From positions 3,027,369 through 3,091,368 of the forward strand of contig NZ_CP036343.1 of NCBI RefSeq assembly GCF_007746795.1: a DNA stretch of 64,000 nucleotides. The letters are read 5' to 3'. The number at the start of each line of letters is the position of its first letter. Position 1 is the stretch's first letter. Shown here one piece after another: positions 20,368 to 29,301 of the stretch. The translations under genes were made by a program, and so were the position numbers. A model generated the notes under the pieces. The model did no database searches. It saw only the letters and a program-made list of their open reading frames with translations, and was not told the origin of the DNA. The DNA comes from Gimesia algae. GTDB lineage: Bacteria; Planctomycetota; Planctomycetia; Planctomycetales; Planctomycetaceae.

Positions 20368-21300
20368 ATGAGCTTTGACATGGATCTGAATACACTGTTG
20401 ACCGCCCTGCAAACACATCTGCCTGAAATTCTCCGCTGGTCAGGAGCGATCGCGAAGCGTTTGAGGCACTTCAACATTGCCGTCGAAAATAAAACGTCAG
20501 GCAGCGCACTGACTGACGCATTGACGCTGGCAGACCTGACATTGCAGGAACTGATTGTCGCTGCCTTACGTGACCGCGATCCGATTTTCCGCAATTGTCG
20601 CATCGAAGCAGAAGAAAAAACGGGGGACCTGCATCGCTTTGCCGAGGATGCTCCTTATGTCATATCAATCGATCCCATTGATGGCACGAAACAGTATCGC
20701 GACAAAACCGCCGACGGCTATTGCGTGATGGTTCACCTGCGTGACAGTGAAACCGTCCACTATTCGCTGGTTTATATTCCCGAGACCGGAGAACAGGGAA
20801 CCTGGGTTGAAGCCGTCCATCAAAGTGTTGTCTGTGGTCCCGATGATCAGAGTCGCCCCGCACGTGAGGTTCTGGATGACATGCCAGCCATCGACCCCGC
20901 CACACGCCCTGATTCTTCGAAAATCTATCTCATCGGATTTCAGGATAAAGACACGTCTAATGCAGAGCTCGTCACAGCAACCGGATTGGAAGGCGTGCCT
21001 CCAGAAGAGATGCCGGGCAGTATTTATGACCATCTAGCGACCGGTGCCTTCGGGGGATCATTGATCCATACCCCAAATGTCTATGACTTCCCGGTTTCAC
21101 TGCACATCGCCCGGATTCTGGGCGGAGATGCGGTCTGGGTCCATAATGGAGAATCAGTGAATTTCCATGAACACTGGCTGGATGAGCGGGCCGACATGCT
21201 GCGTCTGCCCGGCATTACAGCCTGCAGCGCCAATCCAGAGACTCTGCAGACACTCTGTGAACTGGCAAAAGACTGGAGCAAAACCCGCTATCAGGACTGA
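20368..21300 (+). CDS. Inositol monophosphatase / CysQ-like phosphatase
   Basis: 310 residues. The two metal-binding signatures are present: EAEEKTGD and ISIDPIDGTKQYRDKTADGY, plus a late GSLIHTPNVYDFPVSLHIARILGGD segment. The family removes phosphate from inositol phosphate, 3'-phosphoadenosine 5'-phosphate, fructose bisphosphate or similar. The gene starts 17 bases after the ATP-grasp stop, so a shared pathway is likely; the substrate is open. An in-frame ATG four codons downstream (20380) is an alternative start. Its last 10 bases overlap the convergent methyltransferase gene. Confidence 0.85.
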   Translation: MSFDMDLNTLLTALQTHLPEILRWSGAIAKRLRHFNIAVENKTSGSALTDALTLADLTLQELIVAALRDRDPIFRNCRIEAEEKTGDLHRFAEDAPYVISIDPIDGTKQYRDKTADGYCVMVHLRDSETVHYSLVYIPETGEQGTWVEAVHQSVVCGPDDQSRPAREVLDDMPAIDPATRPDSSKIYLIGFQDKDTSNAELVTATGLEGVPPEEMPGSIYDHLATGAFGGSLIHTPNVYDFPVSLHIARILGGDAVWVHNGESVNFHEHWLDERADMLRLPGITACSANPETLQTLCELAKDWSKTRYQD

Positions 21301-22046
21301 ACTTCAGTCGGTTCCAGAGGCTTGGTCGCTTCCACAATAATGCCACCCAGTCTAAGAAACTGATGGATGGGAGTGAACCAGTGCTGCTCTTTCCAGGGCA
21401 GTCCTGATTCCTCAAAAGCCTGTTTGAGTTCGACCCGATTGTAGGTACGGCATTTCCAGGTGCGACTATTGAGCATGCCGGAGAATTTATCTTCCGTTGC
21501 CAGCAGAAACAGACTGCCTCCCGGCTGCAGCACACGCTGAATCTCCATCAGACCATGCTTGGGATCAGCCACATACTCCAGCACCCAGCCACAGGTCACA
21601 CAATCGAATGATTCATCCTGGAACGGTAGATTCGTCATATCCGCAGAAAGATAATTCGGACGGGGACTGTCCATCCGGGTGCGAGCCCGTTTCAACATCT
21701 GATGCGACAGATCGCAGGCAACCAGCCGGGCATCAGGATGCGTTTCGCGTAATAAATGGCCCAGAATCTGACCTGCTCCCGAACCAATATCCAGAATGCT
21801 GCGGAATTCAGACACATCAAAACGTCGCGTTTTGATTATGCGCCCCACCAGCGGGTCATGCAGTGATAATTTGCTTGCCAGATAGAGAACGGCACCGGCA
21901 GGGCCATCATATAACTTGCGGGTCGTCGACTGAAACTGGCTTTGCTCGATCTGGTCGCCACCACCAAATTCAATCAGAGAACGCAAAGACTTCTTCAATC
22001 GTAACCGTTTAGGAGTATTCTTACGGGGAGAACTTAATGGAGCCAT
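21291..22046 (-). CDS. Class I SAM-dependent methyltransferase
   Basis: 251 residues. Rossmann-fold motif I is ILDIGSGAGQILGHLL, followed by ARLVACDLSHQMLKRAR (acidic residue for the ribose) and LPFQDESFDCVTCGWVLEYV, the UbiE/methyltransf-11 pattern. An N-terminal basic stretch (KKNTPKRLRLKKSLR type) precedes the fold. The acceptor is unknown. It is convergent with, and overlaps by 10 bases, the phosphatase-like gene. Confidence 0.85.
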   Translation of the reverse strand: MAPLSSPRKNTPKRLRLKKSLRSLIEFGGGDQIEQSQFQSTTRKLYDGPAGAVLYLASKLSLHDPLVGRIIKTRRFDVSEFRSILDIGSGAGQILGHLLRETHPDARLVACDLSHQMLKRARTRMDSPRPNYLSADMTNLPFQDESFDCVTCGWVLEYVADPKHGLMEIQRVLQPGGSLFLLATEDKFSGMLNSRTWKCRTYNRVELKQAFEESGLPWKEQHWFTPIHQFLRLGGIIVEATKPLEPTEVQS

Positions 22047-22429
22047 AGTTTGAATTGCTTATCAAATCTGGAGAACTTTCTGAGGTCGGGATGGAATCCC
22101 TGCTTGTCAATCGTAGCCATCTTAACGATCCAGAAACCGGAAATCGTTATGATTTCCAGATTTCTTAATATTCTCTAAAGAAGAGCTCTTCTGTAAGCGT
22201 CATAAACGGCCCAATGATAATACCTTATGAATATCAATTTTTCCAGCAGCTTGATCAATCGAATTTAGCCGGTTATTATCAGGGAAATGAAGTCTCTCTC
22301 AAATCGAATATTACGCAGTAGTGACACGTTGATCGTGATTCGTTGCGGAGCTGAAAATCTTAACATTTTTGACCGTTGAATTGCGCCAGAAAAATAATTT
22401 CTGCGACAAACAGAAGGCTTAAATTGTTC
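22047..22429. other. Divergent intergenic region, methyltransferase / Sua5-phosphatase fusion
   Basis: 383 bp, AT-rich, with promoters for both sides expected. A 14-base palindrome (AGAAGAGCTCTTCT, 22179-22192) is visible but such palindromes are expected by chance in 64 kb. No RNA gene seen. Confidence 0.5.
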
Positions 22430-23539
22430 ATGACCGAACGGATCAATCTAAAACAGACTGATGACATCCGCGATGTGATCCATCTTGCTGTCCAGTACCT
22501 GGCAAAAGGAGAACTGGTCGCCTTTCCCACTGCCACTGCCTACGTGATCGCAGGTCAGTCACTCAGTCCCGCCGCTATGGCGAAACTGCGTTCCCTGTCA
22601 GGCGGTGATCAACCGCTGGTCCTGTGCGTAAAGGGTTTTGACGAGGCACAGGATTATCTGCCGGAAATGCCACCTCTGGCACGAAAACTGGCCAAACGCT
22701 GCTGGCCAGGCCCCGTGGTTCTGGAACTGAAACGCCCGCAACCAGGCAGCCTGTTTTCACAACTGCCGCCCGAAGTACAATCAGAAATCTGCCCTGGCAG
22801 TCACTTGAGGCTCCGGGCTCCTGCGCATGAAATCATTTTTCAGGCCATGCGTCTCTCCCCTTCGCCACTCGTGTTATTAAACGAAGATTCAAAATATCAG
22901 ACTGCGGATTCGCTCATCGACGATTTCGGAGAAGAAGTTGCTTTGGTCATCGACGATGGCCCGTCCCGCTTTGGTGATCAGTCAACGATTCTCGGCGTCG
23001 ATGAACATCAATGGAAAATAATACAACCCGGTGTCGTAACAGAAACCACACTCAAACGACTCTCCAGCGAAATATACATGTTTATTTGCACAGGAAACAC
23101 CTGTCGCAGCCCGATGGCAGAAGGCCTGTTTCGCAAATTACTGGCTGAAAAGCTGAACTGCCAGGAAGACGAACTGTCTGATCGGGGCTTTATTGTAGGG
23201 TCAGCTGGCCTCGCTGCAGCCATGGGAGCTCCCCCCAGCCCGGAAGGAGTCGCCATCCTGGCTGAACAGGGGATCGACATCCAGGCGCATGAAAGCCAAC
23301 CACTGACAGAACGGCTCCTGGATCAGTCTGATCACATTTTTACCATGACACAGGGGCATCGTGCAGCCATTCTGGCGGAGCGCCCCGATCTGGAAGAATC
23401 CGTCAAACTCCTGTCTGCTGAAGGAAAAGATGTGTCCGATCCCATTGGGGGAGGCTTTCAATGCTATGTCGAATGTAAAAATGAAATCGAAAAGCACCTT
23501 ACCCAGATTATTGCTCAGATCAACATTCCGCAGAATTAA
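22430..23539 (+). CDS. YrdC/Sua5-like domain fused to low-molecular-weight protein phosphatase
   Basis: 369 residues from the ATG at 22430 (AGAAGG upstream). Residues about 15-205 have the YrdC/Sua5 fold pattern (GELVAFPTATAYVIAG, WPGPVVLEL, LRLRAP, VIDDGPSRFGDQSTILGV, QPGVV). Residues about 215-365 are a low-molecular-weight phosphotyrosine/arginine phosphatase with the P-loop CTGNTCRS (Cys220, Arg226) and the general acid in SDPIGG (Asp337). In Bacillus the separate ywlC and ywlE genes are near neighbours. The YrdC half has lost the usual KxRP and S-A-N substrate motifs, so threonylcarbamoyl-AMP synthesis is doubtful, while the phosphatase half looks intact. Confidence 0.85.
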   Translation: MTERINLKQTDDIRDVIHLAVQYLAKGELVAFPTATAYVIAGQSLSPAAMAKLRSLSGGDQPLVLCVKGFDEAQDYLPEMPPLARKLAKRCWPGPVVLELKRPQPGSLFSQLPPEVQSEICPGSHLRLRAPAHEIIFQAMRLSPSPLVLLNEDSKYQTADSLIDDFGEEVALVIDDGPSRFGDQSTILGVDEHQWKIIQPGVVTETTLKRLSSEIYMFICTGNTCRSPMAEGLFRKLLAEKLNCQEDELSDRGFIVGSAGLAAAMGAPPSPEGVAILAEQGIDIQAHESQPLTERLLDQSDHIFTMTQGHRAAILAERPDLEESVKLLSAEGKDVSDPIGGGFQCYVECKNEIEKHLTQIIAQINIPQN

Positions 23540-23840
23540 TAAGTAACCTGAATCCCCATCCGCCCGCGATAATCTTTTTTCAATCATAATTTTCTACATG
23601 AGCTGTGAGGGCTCACTTGCTATAATGGATGGTAAACCATTAACCTTACCATTATGAAGATAATGTTAACCCGTCATATACTCACTTGTTACGATAGATA
23701 ATCAATCGGCATCAGGTTTGATATCAATCCTGATCCACACCAGAGATCATTCAACAGAGACAGCACAGTACGAACGAACGAATCAGGGTTCCTTCACTAT
23801 TTTTAATTCTTCTCTTGCCACTTGATACAAAAGAGTTTCG
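23540..23840. other. Intergenic region before rpiB
   Basis: 301 bp. Apart from the promoter-like region at 23605-23655 (listed separately) it holds no gene and no terminator hairpin for the upstream fusion gene that I can see. Confidence 0.5.
23605..23655 (+). promoter_or_regulatory. Extended -10 promoter with nested dyads, upstream of rpiB
   Basis: TGCTATAAT at 23618-23626 is a perfect extended -10 element. A GTGAG-GG-CTCAC dyad (23605-23616) lies just before it and two nested dyads (ATAATGG...CCATTAT and ATGGT-AA-ACCAT) just after. This looks like a promoter with operator-type sites, about 215 bases before the rpiB start. Function inferred from pattern only. Confidence 0.4.
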
Positions 23841-24296
23841 ATGAAAATTGCAGTTGCCAGTGATCACCGAGGATTTACCACAAAGGTAAAAATTCTCACT
23901 CTTCTTAACCAGTTAGGACATGTGGCCTTTGATTATGGTCCCGATGATGGAGAAAGTGTCGACTACCCCGATTACGCTGTGAAAGTCGCAAAAGCCATTG
24001 GTGAGAAAACGATCGACCGGGGCATTCTGATCTGTGGTACTGGCATGGGGATGTGTATCGTCGCTAATAAATTTCCGGGAGTCCGCGCAACTCCCTGCCA
24101 CGATGATATCACCGCCCAGATGAGTCGCCTGCATAATGACTCCAATGTGCTCTGTCTCTCTGCGGACCTGCTGGGAGATCGACTCGTCAACCGCATGATT
24201 GAAATCTGGCTGAAAGAAGAATTCGAAGGGGGCAGACACGCACGACGCCTGGAAAAACTGCACAAGGTCGAAGAAGAGAATATGCCTCCACATTGA
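23841..24296 (+). CDS. rpiB: Ribose-5-phosphate isomerase B
   Basis: 151 residues, standard RpiB/LacAB length. ASDHRGF (Asp8, His9) and GILICGTGMGMCIVANKFPG with Cys65 match the phosphate-binding and catalytic-base positions of E. coli RpiB; SRLHNDSNVLCLSADLLG is the second conserved block. It interconverts ribose-5-phosphate and ribulose-5-phosphate in the pentose phosphate route. The gene stands alone, 286 bp before gcvH. Confidence 0.95.
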   Translation: MKIAVASDHRGFTTKVKILTLLNQLGHVAFDYGPDDGESVDYPDYAVKVAKAIGEKTIDRGILICGTGMGMCIVANKFPGVRATPCHDDITAQMSRLHNDSNVLCLSADLLGDRLVNRMIEIWLKEEFEGGRHARRLEKLHKVEEENMPPH

Positions 24297-24378
24297 GACG
24301 TCTTCTCTCCTGATGTCTAAACGAATATTCCCCATCAGCTTGAGCCAGCCAGACCTCTCACATCTTCGCTGCGCCTGA

Positions 24379-24434
24379 GACTCCTGCCCGCGAGAAACGG
24401 CATTACCGGATCTCGCAGATATACCGCGGGAGTC
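24379..24434 (+). promoter_or_regulatory. Three-tier hairpin between rpiB and gcvH
   Basis: GACTCC (24379) pairs with GGAGTC (24429), GCGAGA (24390) with TCTCGC (24411), and CGG with CCG around a CATTA loop. The structure lies about 150 bases before gcvH. It lacks the conserved core of the glycine riboswitch as I know it. It has no T-run, so it is either an RNA leader or the rpiB 3' end. Confidence 0.35.
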
Positions 24435-24582
24435 ATCGAATTTCCCTCACTGATTCCTTTTCAAATGGAACAAATCTCTGTATCGTCAACAGTAAGTCAT
24501 CAGGGAATTTTAGACTTCTTTTTTCAGGGTCTCAGCCGTTCAAGTTCCAGAGAAAAGAAATAACACAGAGGGTTATACAATC

Positions 24583-24969
24583 ATGGATCAGGCCAGCTTA
24601 AAATTTACCAAAACACATGAGTGGATCGGGGTCGAAGACGATATTGCGACCGTCGGAATCTCTGACTTCGCCGTAAATCAATTGACCGATCTGGTTTATA
24701 TTGAACTCCCGAAAATCGGATCGACGTGCGAAGCTGGCAAAGTATTTGGCGAAGTGGAAAGTGTCAAAGCCGTCAGTGATCTCTATGCTCCTGTCAGCGG
24801 GGAAATCATTGAGGCTAACGCAACCCTCGTGGATGATCAGTCGCCACTGTCTGATGATCCTTTTGGTGCCGGCTGGATCACCAAAGTCAAAATGTCGAAT
24901 CCCGGGGAACTGGATCAGTTCATGAACGCCGACGAATACAAAAAGTTTTGTGAGTCAGAAGCACATTGA
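24583..24969 (+). CDS. gcvH: Glycine cleavage system H protein
   Basis: 128 residues. The lipoyl-bearing lysine is Lys62 in GEVESVKAVSDLYAPVSG; KTHEWIGVEDDIATVGIS and DPFGAGWITKVKMSNPGELDQ are the other family blocks. It shuttles the aminomethyl group between P, T and L proteins. GAGGG about 13 bases before the ATG may be its ribosome site. It heads a same-strand run gcvH-gcvPA-gcvPB-lipoate ligase, so apoprotein and its lipoylating enzyme are probably made together. Confidence 0.97.
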   Translation: MDQASLKFTKTHEWIGVEDDIATVGISDFAVNQLTDLVYIELPKIGSTCEAGKVFGEVESVKAVSDLYAPVSGEIIEANATLVDDQSPLSDDPFGAGWITKVKMSNPGELDQFMNADEYKKFCESEAH

Positions 24970-25149
24970 AGTGAACAGGTAATCCTGGCAGTCAACTGTT
25001 TTCAGCTGCGGTTAACTGTACTTTCCTGCCCTGAGGGAGTCGATTCAGTCAATCCCCTCCGAAAATGGATAAAACAGAGTTCCCACATTTCTGCTGCGAC
25101 TATAATCCCGACAGCGTTTACCACACTTACGTTTTTTATCGAGTGAACC

Positions 25150-26505
25150 GTGCCCTACCTCTTCAACACACCAGAACAGCAGCAGGAAATGCTGAAAACC
25201 ATCGGCGTCGACTCGCTGGAATCTTTATTTGCCACAATCCCATCTGAGTTACGACTGGGTCGCCCGCTTGAGATCCCACCCGCTCTGACAGAAATGGAAC
25301 TGCAGGCGCATGTCACCAGACTCGCCGCAAAGAATGTCGGACCGACATCACGCGTCTGCATGCAGGGTGGCGGTGCCTACGATCATTTTATTCCTGCTGC
25401 CGTCGATGAAATTGCCGGCCGGGGTGAATTCTACACCGCTTACACTCCCTACCAGGCAGAAGCCAGCCAGGGCAGCCTGCAGACTTTCTTTGAATTTCAA
25501 TCGCTGATCTGCCAGTTAACCGGCATGGATGTGACGAACGCCAGCCTCTACGAAGGAGGCACCTGTGTCAGCGAATCCGCCTTCATGGCAATGCGGGTGA
25601 CCAACCGACACAACCGCGTGGTCCTGCTGGGTTCACTGCATCCCGAGTATCAGCAGGTTGTCGAAACCTATCTGACTCATTTGAACTGTGAAGTCGTTGT
25701 GGTGCCTTGTCTCGATGGGGCTGCCGATCCCGCAGCCGTTGATGCTGCCATGAATGAAGAAACAGCCTGCCTGGTCATCCAGCATCCGAACTTCTTTGGA
25801 ACACTGGAAGAAGCAGAACAGCTGACCGAAATCGCTCACAAATATGGTGCTCTCTCTGTCGTCTCCTATGACCCGATCAGTCTCGGGATTCTGAATCGGC
25901 CGGGTGATTACGGTGCAGACATTGCCATCGCTGAAGGACAGTCCCTGGGAACACCTCTGCAGTTTGGTGGTCCTTATCTGGGCCTGTTCTCCTGCAGCGA
26001 AAAGTTTGTCCGCAGAATGCCTGGTCGCCTGATTGGTCAGACAGTCGATCGCAATGGCAAGCGCTGTTACGTGCTCAACCTGCAGGCCCGTGAACAACAT
26101 ATCCGCCGTGATAAAGCCACCAGTAACATCTGCAGTAATCAGGGTCTGATCGCGATCCGCGCCGCCGTCTATCTCGCTCTGCTCGGCAAACAGGGGATTC
26201 GCGAAGTCGCTGAACTCTGCTGCCAGAAAGCACACTACGCCGCCGAACAACTTGCAACGGTCGAAGGGATCGAGCTTCTCTATCCGGAACGTCCTTTCTT
26301 CAAAGAATTTGCTGTCAGCTGCTCAGAAGGGGCAGACTATCTGCTGCGAAAAGCGCGACAGGCCGGCTTTGACCTGGGTCCCGAGTTATCACGGTTTGAA
26401 TATCAGCAGGCTCCTGAAAAATTCCAGACCGGTGTGCTGGTGGCGATTACCGAACAGAGAACACGCTCAGAAATCGATCAACTGGTCACTGCCTTAAAAG
26501 CATAA
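25150..26505 (+). CDS. gcvPA: Glycine dehydrogenase (decarboxylating) subunit 1
   Basis: 451 residues, GTG start. Two-subunit type P protein, N-terminal half. Family blocks: MPYLFNTPEQQQEMLKTIGV, GGGAYDHFIPAAVDEI, FYTAYTPYQAEASQGSLQ, GMDVTNASLYEGGT and GRLIGQTVDRNGKRCYVLNL. It has no PLP lysine of its own, which lies in the partner subunit. Together they decarboxylate glycine and load the methylamine onto GcvH. It is 180 bp after gcvH and 67 bp before gcvPB. Confidence 0.97.
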   Translation: MPYLFNTPEQQQEMLKTIGVDSLESLFATIPSELRLGRPLEIPPALTEMELQAHVTRLAAKNVGPTSRVCMQGGGAYDHFIPAAVDEIAGRGEFYTAYTPYQAEASQGSLQTFFEFQSLICQLTGMDVTNASLYEGGTCVSESAFMAMRVTNRHNRVVLLGSLHPEYQQVVETYLTHLNCEVVVVPCLDGAADPAAVDAAMNEETACLVIQHPNFFGTLEEAEQLTEIAHKYGALSVVSYDPISLGILNRPGDYGADIAIAEGQSLGTPLQFGGPYLGLFSCSEKFVRRMPGRLIGQTVDRNGKRCYVLNLQAREQHIRRDKATSNICSNQGLIAIRAAVYLALLGKQGIREVAELCCQKAHYAAEQLATVEGIELLYPERPFFKEFAVSCSEGADYLLRKARQAGFDLGPELSRFEYQQAPEKFQTGVLVAITEQRTRSEIDQLVTALKA

Positions 26506-26572
26506 GTGTCCTGAGCTACTCAAGTGCTTAACACGTTTCATTTTTTAAATTTTCGAAGCAGCATCCAATACC

Positions 26573-28042
26573 ATGCGAAACAAATTGGCCACTGAATCTT
26601 TATTTGCTCTCTCAAAACCCGGCAGACGAGGTGCTGAATTCCCGGCTGCTGATGTTCCCGAACGACCTTTGAGTGAGTTGATTCCAACTTCAGCGCTGGC
26701 AGAGAAACCGACCGGACTGCCGGAAGTCACCGAACCTGATGTGATCCGTCACTTTGTCAATCTGTCGACGTTGAACATGTGTGTCGATACCCACTTCTAC
26801 CCCCTGGGTAGCTGTACGATGAAGTACAATCCCAAACGTCATGAGCGACTGGCCAGCCTGCCGGGAATTGTTGATCTGCATCCCTACCAGGATCAGTCCG
26901 ATCTGCAAGGCATGCTGGGCATGCTCTACGAGATGCAGGAAATGCTGGCAGAAATATCAGGTCTGCCGGCCGTCTCACTGCAACCCGCTGCCGGTGCACA
27001 GGGAGAATTCACAGCCCTCTTGACTGCTAAAGCCTATTTTGAAGATCGAGGCGAAAAGCGGACCAAAGTCCTGTTTCCCAACAGTGCACACGGAACGAAC
27101 CCGGCCAGTGCCGCAATTGCCGGTTTCGACTGTGTGCAACTCGCCAGCAGCCAAGAAGGTTTGATAGATCTGGAAGACCTCAAAGCACATCTGGATGATC
27201 AGACTGCCGTCTTTATGGTTACGAACCCGAATACGCTGGGACTGTTCGAAAAAGACATCAAGCAGATTGCCCAGATGGTGCACGATGCCGGTGGCCTGGT
27301 CTATATCGACGGAGCCAACATGAACGCCATTCTGGGCTATACACGCCCTGGTGATTTTGGGGGCGATATGATGCACTTCAACGTCCATAAGACCTTTACA
27401 GGACCTCATGGTGCTGGCGGCCCCGGATCGGGTCCCATTGCTGTTCGTGATTTCCTTGCAGACTACCTGCCGGGTCCCGTGATCAACTATCACCCTGACG
27501 CGGCAGAAACAGAGCAATACACACTGGAAACTCCGGCGAAATCGATTGGCCGTGTGCGGACATTTTACGGTAATATCGGTATCCTCGTCCGGGGCTACTG
27601 CTATCTGAGAACTCTGGGAGCAGCCGGTCTCAAAGCAGTTTCTGAAAACGCCGTTCTGAATGCCAACTACCTGAAAGCATTACTCAAAGACGTGCTGCCT
27701 GTGCCGAATGGTAATCTGTGTATGCATGAATTTGTTGCCTCCGCCTCAAAATCGAAAGCAGCCAATGGAATTACCGCCATGGACATTGCCAAGCGGCTGC
27801 TCGACTTCGGCTTCCATGCTCCCACCGTTTACTTTCCACTAGTCGTCCCCGAGGCAATCATGGTGGAACCGACCGAAACGGAATCAAAAGAAACCCTCGA
27901 TGCCTTTGCAGAAACGATAATCAAAATTCTCAAGGAAGATCCGGAGTTTCTACACCAGGCCCCGCACAGCACGATCATCCAGAGACCCGATGAAGTGGTC
28001 GCCGCCCGCAATCCGATCCTGCAGTGCTGTGAGCCTCAATAA
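26573..28042 (+). CDS. gcvPB: Glycine dehydrogenase (decarboxylating) subunit 2
   Basis: 489 residues, C-terminal half of the split P protein. HFVNLSTLNMCVDTHFYPLG, SCTMKYNPK, SLQPAAGAQGEFTALL and FPNSAHGTNPASAA are conserved; the PLP-binding lysine is in HFNVHKTFTGPHGAGGPG. It completes the PLP enzyme with GcvPA. The gene is followed 49 bp later by the lipoate ligase. The T protein gene (gcvT) is absent from the window and must lie elsewhere. Confidence 0.97.
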   Translation: MRNKLATESLFALSKPGRRGAEFPAADVPERPLSELIPTSALAEKPTGLPEVTEPDVIRHFVNLSTLNMCVDTHFYPLGSCTMKYNPKRHERLASLPGIVDLHPYQDQSDLQGMLGMLYEMQEMLAEISGLPAVSLQPAAGAQGEFTALLTAKAYFEDRGEKRTKVLFPNSAHGTNPASAAIAGFDCVQLASSQEGLIDLEDLKAHLDDQTAVFMVTNPNTLGLFEKDIKQIAQMVHDAGGLVYIDGANMNAILGYTRPGDFGGDMMHFNVHKTFTGPHGAGGPGSGPIAVRDFLADYLPGPVINYHPDAAETEQYTLETPAKSIGRVRTFYGNIGILVRGYCYLRTLGAAGLKAVSENAVLNANYLKALLKDVLPVPNGNLCMHEFVASASKSKAANGITAMDIAKRLLDFGFHAPTVYFPLVVPEAIMVEPTETESKETLDAFAETIIKILKEDPEFLHQAPHSTIIQRPDEVVAARNPILQCCEPQ

Positions 28043-28091
28043 ACTGTTCCTGTCCGTTCTCCTGTGACTTACTTTACCGTCTGGCCTCGCC

Positions 28092-28865
28092 ATGACCCAC
28101 TCTGCAAAACCGGATCACTGTCGTCTGATTATTGAACAGGCCCCGCTTTCAGGGAGCCGGAATATGGCCATTGATGAAGCATTGCTGGAGTCAGCTGCAA
28201 ATCAGGAGTGGTGCACATTGCGCTGGTATCAGTGGAATCAACCCACAATATCACTGGGATACTTTCAGAAAAATGAGGCGAAAGAGTCTGTTGAGAACTG
28301 GAAAGACCTGCCTCGCGTGCGCAGACTCTCTGGTGGGGGAGCTATTCTGCATCACCATGAACTCACTTACGCTTTCGCGCTGCCCGGCTGCCACCCCCTG
28401 GCCAAATCACCGCCAGAGTTGTATGTGGCCATCCACCAGCCAATCATTGATGTTCTGGCAGCCCATGGCCTGCAGGTTCAGTTTCGAGGCGTCTCCTTCC
28501 GATCTGAAACAGAACCCTTTCTCTGTTTCGGGCGCGGCGATGAACGAGATCTGGTTTATCAGGGACAAAAAATTCTGGGAAGCGCTCAACGCAGAAGGCG
28601 TGGTGCAATTGTCCAGCATGGCAGCCTGTTACTGCTGACATCAGAACATGCCACTGATTTTTCAGGTCTGCTCAATCTGACTGAACAGGTTGAGCGATAT
28701 CAGACAGAGTTTCTCGCAGCATTGACTGAGGACTTTTCCCACGCCATATCCCAAGCCCTGAAGCTTCCGCTGAAGTCACAATTCCTGACTGACGAAGAAC
28801 AGGCTCAGTCGGAGAGTCTGGAAAAAGAGAAATATTCTGTTGAGGCCTGGACAGCACGGAAATAA
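28092..28865 (+). CDS. Lipoate-protein ligase A family protein
   Basis: 257 residues of the BPL/LplA/LipM fold: NMAIDEALLE, WYQWNQPTISLGYFQ, RVRRLSGGGAILHHHELTYAF (the lipoyl-AMP binding RRxSGGGA loop) and DLVYQGQKILGSAQRRRRGA with the conserved catalytic-type Lys. Members attach lipoate, or transfer octanoate, to H proteins and E2 subunits. Placement directly after gcvPB argues that GcvH is the main acceptor. Whether it is a ligase (LplA) or an octanoyltransferase (LipM/LipL) cannot be settled by eye. Confidence 0.87.
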   Translation: MTHSAKPDHCRLIIEQAPLSGSRNMAIDEALLESAANQEWCTLRWYQWNQPTISLGYFQKNEAKESVENWKDLPRVRRLSGGGAILHHHELTYAFALPGCHPLAKSPPELYVAIHQPIIDVLAAHGLQVQFRGVSFRSETEPFLCFGRGDERDLVYQGQKILGSAQRRRRGAIVQHGSLLLLTSEHATDFSGLLNLTEQVERYQTEFLAALTEDFSHAISQALKLPLKSQFLTDEEQAQSESLEKEKYSVEAWTARK

Positions 28866-29301
28866 CAGGCTTAACAGCAATATCAGCAACACTTATCAGA
28901 TCCAAGGAAATTTAATAGTTTATTAATAAATTATCCACACGCAGTATGAGTGTTTTATAGTTATTGACTTCTCGTCAAATGCCTGATAGCGTTAAAGATG
29001 TAATACATACTTTATTTCATTGAGATTACGTGTTACGGAAAAAAGTAGTGGCATTTTACTTACATGAAAGTGAGTCAAACCACACAATGCGGGCCTGACG
29101 GACATTGTTATTTGCTCCTTTCATTTTCAGATTCCAAGGTAAATCACTCATTTCTGTTTCTTGTTCATTTCACATTTTTTCTTCCAATCTAAAGTCAAAA
29201 ATGAAAATCAGGTGATCGGAAAATGGATGGTAATTTCATATTACCAGTTCCTCTTCCAGAGCTTAGAAGTGTTCTGTTTGAAACCCATGGAGTGAACGTT
29301 T
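28866..29301. other. AT-rich intergenic region before the FHA gene
   Basis: 436 bp, strongly AT-rich, with runs such as TTTAATAGTTTATTAATAA. No gene, hairpin terminator or known riboswitch seen. It ends with GGAGTG, the ribosome site of the FHA gene. Confidence 0.5.

Noticed and set aside
22179-22192. 14-base perfect palindrome AGAAGAGCTCTTCT
   Set aside because: Same chance argument; not tied to a gene start by spacing.
24297-24582. Glycine riboswitch before gcvH
   Set aside because: A stem is present, but the known aptamer core does not fit; reported only as an unassigned structure.
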